NCBI GenBank assembly: GCA_054601695.1 | Contig: BAAHQB010000248.1 | Coordinates: 1 to 64,000, forward strand | Length of the DNA stretch: 64,000 nt | DNA from: Amorphochlora amoebiformis | Lineage: Eukaryota > Cercozoa > Chlorarachniophyceae | Reading direction: 5' to 3' | Shown: piece after piece, positions 42,448 through 64,000 of the stretch | Layout of the letters: the number at the start of each line of letters is the position of its first letter | How positions within the stretch are numbered: position 1 is the first letter of the stretch | Made by a program: the position numbers and the translations under genes | Notes under the pieces: generated by a model | What the model was told of the DNA's origin: nothing | What the model saw: the letters and a program-made list of their open reading frames with translations, nothing else | The model's database searches: none

Positions 42448-43405
42448 TGCATGTTTACTTCCATATAAACATATGTACATACATACATATACGCATATGA
42501 CAAATACCTATAAAACGCGCTGTACTATTCCATCCAAATATCTCCCTATATCTTCAATTATATACTGTTACCATTATTATTACCACCATTACCACTATTA
42601 TGACAGTGTTACTATTATCATTATACATAATAATATACTATGTCTAAATAATACCTAAAACCCTAACCCTTACCCTAACCCTAACCCTAACCCTAACCCT
42701 AACCCTATCCTAAGACATGCTGAATAATCTGATCCTAACGCTAACCCTAACCCTAACCCTAACCCTAACCCTAACCCTAACCCTAACCCTAACCCCAACC
42801 AACCCTAACCCTAACCCTAACCCTAGATCTACTGTGAATACTGCTCAATAGCTCCCCGTCACCTGTACTACGCCCAGTATTACGCTGGTATCTCTCACAT
42901 CATCCCCACCCCTAGCCGCATCCTAACGGCTACCTTTTGAGCTAACTCCAACCCTAACCCTACCTCGAATCTTAGCGTAAGCTTGTATTCTACTATGAGG
43001 CCTAACCCTAACCCTAACCCTAACCCTAACGCTAACCCTAACCCTAACCCTAACCTATAGCCCCACACTGTGGAGGAGTCAATGGTCTTCGGACTAAGAC
43101 ATGCTGAATAATCTGATCCTAACCCTAACCCTAACCCTAACCCTAACCCCAACCCTAACCCAACCCTAACCCTAACCCTAACCCTAACCCCAACCCTAAC
43201 CCAACCCTAACCCTAACCCTAACCCTAACACTAACCCTAATCCTAACCCTAACCCTAACCCTAACCCTAACCTAACCCTAACTCTAACCCTAACCCTATG
43301 GTAAGGGTACTACTCCAGATACTACGCGAACTATTACTCGAAAGCCATGGGGCTTGAGATCGACGTATCACATCGGAAGGGCCATGATGAGGCCGCCCAA
43401 CAGGT

Positions 43406-43483
<78 letters not shown>

Positions 43484-43904
43484 TATCTAAAAATTATATG
43501 AAACATATTGTGTTTATATATATATGTATATTTATATATATATAATATATGTACACATGCACAAAAGATGTACATCTGTAAAACGACCCAAAAAAACGTC
43601 CCCAAAGTCCACTAAGAAACTTCCGAGAATCCTCTAACCCAACCTGACCATTATACGAAGCAGCTTTCAGGAGGATTCCAGGAATACCAGGAATATTCCA
43701 GGAATATTCCAGAAAGCTCTTGGCAGAATGGAAATTGGGTTTAAGAAGATTCTGAGGGTTGAAATAATAATCTTAGGCTTTGGGAAGGGAGAGCGATAGC
43801 TTCGTTGTAGAGACACCGTATGCAGGTCAGAGTATTTGGCTTATTCGTGTGTGTTGTATGTGAGTGTTTTGGACTGCTTAACGTAAGCATTTACATATGT
43901 ATAT

Positions 43905-43962
<58 letters not shown>

Positions 43963-44061
43963 GTAAAATTAATGTATATATATATATATATATATAAATA
44001 ATATGTGGATGTATACCTGTAACAATTTACATAAATATACATAAACATATATATCTATATA

Positions 44062-44100
<39 letters not shown>

Positions 44101-44227
44101 AATATACTAGGATTTACATACGGGCATGGCGATAATGTCGATTTTTACGAAGGAGTCAACCCTCTCACGAAACAAATTTGGGAAGGTGGACTTATATACC
44201 ATAATATACAGATAAATACATATAATT

Positions 44228-44274
<47 letters not shown>

Positions 44275-44370
44275 CATATATATATATATATATATGTCAA
44301 CCCTCTTACTAAACAAATTTGGGAAGGTGGACTTATATACCATAAAATATAGAGATAAAAATACATATAA

Positions 44371-44406
<36 letters not shown>

Positions 44407-45801
44407 TATGTATATATTTAAAATACATATATATATAGTTATAAATATGTTAAAACATGTAAAATAACTTAAATAGTAATATAGTAAGTCAATTTTACAT
44501 AGATTAGACAAATCTACATTATCATATACATAGGTAAGGGCGGCATCAAATATCCTGGGGTAGAACCTGCGTAATAATGAGTCCAGAGCCATAGTAACAG
44601 ATCGTATTACGGCGGTCACCAGGCTGTATTGTCCAGATTGTAGTCACATGATGAGATATATATTCTCAATGCAGTATGTGTCTCACATTTCAAGTTTGTA
44701 CATGTATTAGTCACTTCTCAGTCTCATTAATGCAGTTGTCGTTAGAGATAATATACTTTGATACATCTACACATCTAGATAATTGACATCCTAATCTACA
44801 ATAACTCTAGAACTAGATAAGTCTGGAAGTCACCTGTACACTGCATGTCCAGCGGCACTGGCTAAAGGTATAGTAATCTAGATAATATAACTCAGAGGTA
44901 GGCTACACTTAATTAATATCACAACCTGACAACTAGTATTAATAGACCAGTTGTATACGACTCATACGACTAACTAATAGTTGTCTAGGTTGTCTTCTTA
45001 CCTTGTTCTAGTACTAGTAGTAGTAGTTACGTCACGGTCTAGTACGATAGATCTAACTAAGCCCCATTTTCCTAGATCACGTCACATCTGATTCGATATT
45101 ACTTCAGTATTAATGTTATCTGCCGGTATGACTAGTACTAGTAGTATAACGCGCCACGATGCAGCATACACAATGATTTAGTGTATAACTAGATAAGCTC
45201 CCCTGGAAGCCGCTAGAACCCTAGAACTAGTAGAACCGCAGTTTTTTTGTTATAAGTCTTTTTGTTATACTCTTTAACTTTTTTCAGTATACTCTTTAAG
45301 TTTTTTTTTCGTTACACTCTTTTAAGTGTTTTCGTTACACTCTTTTAAGTTATTACGCATAATATATCTCTCGTTACCACTACATTTAGACACTATCTAA
45401 GAACTAGGCGACCGGTTATGACTAGATGACCCACGGATACATTTCAGGATTCAAGATTTCTCAAGGCTACGTACTAGCAGTAGTACTAGCGGCTGATTAT
45501 TCCAGGAGCACCGTGATGACGGCGGGCAATCCTACTGCTATCACTACTCCCAAAATTACTTTTATCCACCTATGTGGATGTATATATATATATATATATA
45601 AATATGTATATATATATATATATACATATGTTTATGTATGTACACACATATATATTTATATATGTATTTTACCTTTACTTACCTACGATTATATCTAACA
45701 GAGCCAGACACACATACACACCCACGTATAAATGTATATATGTAAGTAATACACATGCATACATATGATAATTTTATAGGTTCGGCTTAGGATTAGGTTA
45801 G
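36059..45801 (+). CDS. protein with Tyr/Cys-rich C-terminus, about 20 exons
   Basis: Exons: 36059-36196, 36854-36916, 37450-37480, 38115-38167, 38848-38885 (tentative, GC donor), 39143-39240, 39615-39659, 40258-40339, 40544-40583, 41086-41137, 41701-41774, 42827-42887, 43306-43403, 44111-44185, 44539-44559, 45506-45579, 45702-45725, 45780-45801 (TAG). Phases agree throughout. About 360 residues from the first listed exon. Order: helical, Lys-rich start ([19 protein letters not shown]), a [16 protein letters not shown] segment, a helical middle ([32 protein letters not shown]), LSHAL-APALS, then the signature [45 protein letters not shown], and [15 protein letters not shown]. The paired CxxC motifs could bind metal or form disulphides; the Tyr repeats could allow cross-linking. 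I do not recognise the family. The 5' end may be the gene at 32289. Confidence 0.72.
36598..36802 (+). repeat. two truncated copies of exon 36854-36916
   Basis: The 5' half of the exon (GATCTAGGAGTTAAGA, then TATGACACT) occurs at 36598-36624 and 36776-36802 before the full copy, each with its own ATACAG acceptor. Each runs from ACACT into (TA)n with a possible GTATAT donor. Used as cassettes they would stay in phase 0. Confidence 0.85.
37275..37400 (+). repeat. telomeric array with interspersed unit
   Basis: CCCTAA repeats at 37278-37345, then the 45-base unit (CAATGTTCCTCGCACTAAGA ... GCTGAATAATCTGATC) known from other arrays here. It is in the intron before exon 37450-37480. Confidence 0.85.
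37660..38080 (+). repeat. CTAATACTATCCTAATGCTAACC minisatellite
   Basis: About 15 tandem units of 12-23 bases that mix CTAACCCTAATACTATC and CTAATGCTAACC variants. They probably derive from telomere-like CCCTAA. The array ends about 35 bases before the acceptor of exon 38115-38167. Confidence 0.85.
40590..41085 (+). repeat. telomeric array ending in a splice acceptor
   Basis: CCCTAA repeats start just after the donor of exon 40544-40583 and run, with one 45-base unit at about 40925-40993, to CCCACCCTAG, which is the acceptor of exon 41086-41137. The whole intron is telomeric. Confidence 0.9.
41862..42104 (+). repeat. two partial copies of exon 41701-41774
   Basis: The 3' part of the exon (GCTATTATTGTTACTATTGT ... 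CAAAAG plus its GTAT donor) recurs at 41862-41923 and 42044-42104, downstream of the full copy. The second keeps the frame ([11 protein letters not shown]). The third has a 2-base deletion that breaks it. Neither has a clear acceptor. Confidence 0.85.
42660..43305 (+). repeat. telomeric arrays flanking exon 42827-42887
   Basis: CCCTAA repeats at 42660-42826 end in CCCTAG, the acceptor of the exon. More repeats at 42950-43305 with 45-base units near 42711 and 43060 fill the next intron. The exon is an island of about 60 coding bases in telomeric repeat. Confidence 0.9.
44296..44347 (+). repeat. partial copy of exon 44111-44185
   Basis: GTCAACCCTCTTACTAAACA ... GGGAAG plus the first intron bases (GTGGACTTATATACCATAA) duplicate the 3' end of the exon. 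The copy lies downstream of the full one and keeps its donor. Confidence 0.85.
44640..45440. other. CTAG-rich block inside an intron
   Basis: No microsatellite and about 18 CTAG tetramers, many as ACTAGT or CTAGTAG. It ends with four imperfect copies of GTTATACTCTTTAAGTTTTT near 45245-45350. I see no exon in it. It resembles the block at about 15480-16080. Confidence 0.5.
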
Positions 45802-45917
45802 GGTTAGGGATAGGGGTCCCTAGGGTTAGGGTTACCGGAAGGAGGAGGATGTATTTCGTTGCTTCTGTGTATATATACACTTTACATATAAATATATTTG
45901 TGTGTATAATATCTGTT

Positions 45918-45967
<50 letters not shown>

Positions 45968-46006
45968 CACACATACGTAGTATTATACATGATATTTTTT
46001 GTACAA

Positions 46007-46044
<38 letters not shown>

Positions 46045-46068
46045 AATTATATACATTTATACATATTA

Positions 46069-46138
<70 letters not shown>

Positions 46139-46263
46139 TATATGTATCTAAATGTATACACACACATATTATATGCATATTTATTTATATATAAAGAATG
46201 ATATAAATACCATAAATATGTATATATGTATATAATATATGTACCAATACGTACCAATATAAT

Positions 46264-46930
46264 TATATATTATATAGGCTTATCCTTACTAACATTAGGT
46301 CGCTTTTCAAGAAAGATATATCTCTCCCCTCCCTCTCGAATTATTCAGAACTCTCAGACGGATTTCACTACTTGTAACATTGTTACAATACCTCTCTTCT
46401 CTTCCTCTCTCCTCTCCTCTCTCTCCCTCTCCTCCTCTCTCTCTCCCTCTCTCCCTCTCTCTCTCCCTCTCCTCCTCTCTCTCTCCCTCTCTCCCTCTCT
46501 CTCTCCCTCTCCTCCTCTCTCTCTCCCTCTCCTCCTCTCTCTCTCCCTCTCCTCCTCTCTCTCTCTCCCTCTCTCCCTCTCTCCCTCTCTCTCTCCCTCT
46601 CTCTCTCCCTCTCCTCCTCCTCTCTCTCTCTCCCTCTCTCTCTCTCTCTCTTCGTCTCTCTCTCTCCCTCTCTCCCTCTCTCTCTCCCTCTCTCTCTCCC
46701 TCTCCTCCTCTCTCTCTCTCCCTCTCTCCCTCTCTCTCTCCCTCTCCTCCTCTCTCTCTCCCTCTCTCCCTCTCTCTCTCTCTCCCTCTCTCTCTCCCTC
46801 TCCTCCTCTCTCTCTCCCTCTCTCTCTCTCTCTTTCTCTTCGTTTCTCTCTCCCTTTCTTTCTTCCTCTCCTCTTCTCTCCCTCACAACCCTTCGGCTTC
46901 CTCTCCCTCTGTTCCTATCAAAGGTTCCCA
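46264..46930 (-). repeat. purine-rich element, copy 2 (inverted, expanded)
   Basis: The reverse complement matches 34220-34560 at both unique ends (GATAGGAACAGAGGGA at 46918; GAAATCCGTCTGAGAGTTCT near 46340; AAGGATAAGCCTATATAATA at 46270). The inner GAGAGG tract has grown to about 480 bases. The near-palindrome is TTGTAACAATGTTACAA here. Long SLSL and RERE frames in it are not genes. Intergenic. Confidence 0.88.
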
Positions 46931-46984
46931 GTTCATCGTATACATGTCGTGTATTTATTTGAACAATTGTTTTTCATCATAGTT

Positions 46985-55907
<8,923 letters not shown>

Positions 55908-55929
55908 TTTCTAACACAAACAATTAAAA

Positions 55930-56375
55930 CTACCACTTACGCTTAATCTTAAGGATATGCTTATTAATATCGGAACCCAGCAAAGTCTTTTGGGGTTAGG
56001 GTTAGGGTAAGGGTTAGGGTTAGTGTTAGGGTTAATCTTAAGGATATGCTTATTAATATCGGAAACCAGGAAAGTCTTTTGGGGTTAGGGTTAGGGTAAG
56101 GGTTAGGGTTAGTGTTAGGGTTAATCTTAAGGATATGCTTATTAATATCGGAACCCAGCAAAGTCTTTTGGGGTTAGGGTTAGGGTAAGGGTTAGGGTTA
56201 GGGTTAGGGTTAATCCTAAGGATATGCTTATTAATATCGGAACCCAGCAAAGTCTTTTGGGGTTAGGGTTAGGGTAAGGGTTAGGGTTAGTGTTAGGGTT
56301 AATCTTAAGGATATGCTTATTAATATCGGAAACCAGGAAAGTCTTTTAGGGTTAGGGTTAGGGTTAGGGTTAGGG

Positions 56376-56390
<15 letters not shown>
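55930..56390 (+). repeat. 89-base tandem repeat, five copies, half telomeric
   Basis: Each unit joins CTTAAGGATATGCTTATTAA-TATCGGAACCCAGCAAAGTC-TTTT to five to seven TTAGGG units with shared variants (GGGTAAGGG, TTAGTG). The non-telomeric half has AG before GATATG and GT after CAGCAAA, so it looks like a small exon, but no neighbouring exon joins it. It lies between two minus-strand genes. Confidence 0.9.
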
Positions 56391-62840
<6,450 letters not shown>

Positions 62841-63141
62841 TTCAATACGTCTACAATACGTATTTGGAAGGCGAAGGCGCGAGTCGATTGAAAGTTACAA
62901 TACAGTCAGTTGGACTATTTCTCCTGGGAGCAATTAGCGAGACTCTACCGGTGGCACGCGCCGCGCAAGGCAGCAAGACCAGCAGCCATAAAGGAGTGAC
63001 CATTCCGGCCGGTCGGAGGTTTATTGTTAGAGGGTTAGAATTGCGTCACGTAGGTCATAGACCGTGACATTCTGAATGTCACTGGGAGTGACAAAAGCCT
63101 TGATTACATAAATTCGTCTAAAGTCTTAAGACCTCTTACAG
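62841..63141. promoter_or_regulatory. bidirectional intergenic region, no TA repeats
   Basis: Lies between the apyrase ATG (62840, minus) and the first exon seen of the plus-strand membrane gene. It has ordinary base composition and holds GTGACATTCTGAATGTCACTG near 63065, close to the motif at 32252. The plus-strand 123-codon frame 62696-63067 crosses it but is antisense to apyrase conserved region 1. Confidence 0.4.
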
Positions 63142-64000
63142 GTTTAATCCTGATGATATTAAGGTAAATTCACGAATACGGTGCAAGCCCTCGGCGAAGC
63201 CCCCAAACGAAAACCGAAAACCGAAAACTCTCCCGGGTCGATCCACGCGCCACACCTCGGACATTCTTGCAAACAGAAACTGGACAGATACTGCTCATCC
63301 CATGCATACTCTCACGTGGATTGTAAGCGACATGATTAAGTTCATTTTTGCGCTGGCAAACTCTGGACTTATATGCCACCTTTTGTATTCCCGCCGGCTG
63401 GCTGGTTGGTTGCTGAAGATGGGATGGTGGGTTTTTTTATTGTTTATGAGACTGTATTTCTAATTAAACATTCGGTATCTACCAGGATGACAATGCTGAG
63501 CTCTCTGAGTGCATCGATGTTCTTCCTGATGGCGCACAAACCTCTGTACCAGGGTTGGCAGATCTTCCTGATTTTTAGCACACTATCGACGGTAGGGACC
63601 CTCTGTTCATACAAATTGTGCTTCTGCAACATGTATACTGCATATTTTTGGAGAGTCCTGGTGTTGAACTACATATTATGACTACCTCAGCTCTTTCTCA
63701 TGACGGTTGGATGCTGGACGGCGTACAACACAGTCTCAATACAGCACGTTGCAATATCAGGAGGGCCGCTCAAGAGGATATCCCTATTAACTATGATTTG
63801 TGTGTATTTATCTTCGATGCTCTTGAGCATTGTGGTCTTCATTGTGACGATTGTCACTGATCTAACGGCCTGGGCTGGGCTGCGCTTCATTATGATCGGC
63901 TACTTATTTTTATTCTTTGGGTTGCCATATGTGGTTAGTTCTGATAATATTGACAACTACATTTGCTTTCATCACCCATATATACAAAAATACATACTAT
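63142..64000 (+). CDS. multi-pass membrane protein, 5' part, cut by window end
   Basis: Exons 63142-63163 (the in-frame ATG at 63153 is the likely start), 63277-63426, 63486-63591, 63691-63933 or reading on to the window end. Phases match; introns are 113, 59 and 99 bases, with no microsatellite. The visible 170 or so residues hold at least five hydrophobic helices: HTLTWIVSDMIKFIFALANS, WMTMLSSLSASMFFLM, WQIFLIFSTLST-LFLMTVGC, LLTMICVYLSSMLLSIVVFI, and RFIMIGYLFLFFGLPYV, with short polar loops (GGPLKRIS). The layout could be a seven-helix or other multi-pass protein. I recognise no family and no catalytic motif. Confidence 0.65.

Overview
The window is nuclear DNA from an intron-rich unicellular eukaryote whose lineage I cannot name. 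It has spliceosomal GT-AG introns (a few GC-AG), interstitial TTAGGG-type telomeric repeats, tRNA-derived SINE-like elements, and very short exons (9 to about 160 bases) with balanced codon use. The exons sit in introns made mostly of (TA)n and (CA)n microsatellite. Almost every long open frame is translated microsatellite (YIYI, SLSL, RERE, NPNP) and codes for nothing. The genes below come from joining short exons by splice sites and reading phase. There is no transcript support, so exact ends are tentative, but the phases chain without frame breaks over most of each gene.

Layout. Positions 601-12951 (+): coiled-coil protein of about 500 residues in about 24 exons. 13558-14782 (-): C-terminal part of a small unknown gene. 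14783-16150: CTAG-rich non-coding block. 16151-29652 (-): long coiled-coil protein ending in a pleckstrin-homology (PH) domain, about 26 exons, one intron holding a 1.8 kb degenerate telomeric array. 30328-32102 (-): 122-residue ankyrin-repeat protein. A 186-base intergenic gap separates it from a divergent gene at 32289-33459 (+), which may be the 5' part of the next gene. 36059-45801 (+): protein with a tyrosine/cysteine-rich C-terminus. 46985-55907 (-): unrecognised helical protein of about 222 residues. 56376-62840 (-): GDA1/CD39-family nucleoside phosphatase (apyrase) with conserved regions 1-4 and no visible region 5. 63142-64000 (+): start of a multi-pass membrane protein with ordinary short introns.

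The genes do not form an obvious pathway. The unusual content is architectural. First, many exons have partial copies of themselves in the neighbouring intron; upstream copies keep the acceptor half and downstream copies keep the donor half. Second, telomeric repeats lie against exons and supply splice sites: sense CCCTAA gives CTAAC branch-point-like sites, a pyrimidine tract and CCCTAG acceptors, while sense TTAGGG gives GTTAGG donors. They may also supply two stop codons. Third, the PH-domain gene uses exons of 9, 11 and 12 bases. Fourth, a palindromic minisatellite and a purine-rich element each occur twice in opposite orientation.
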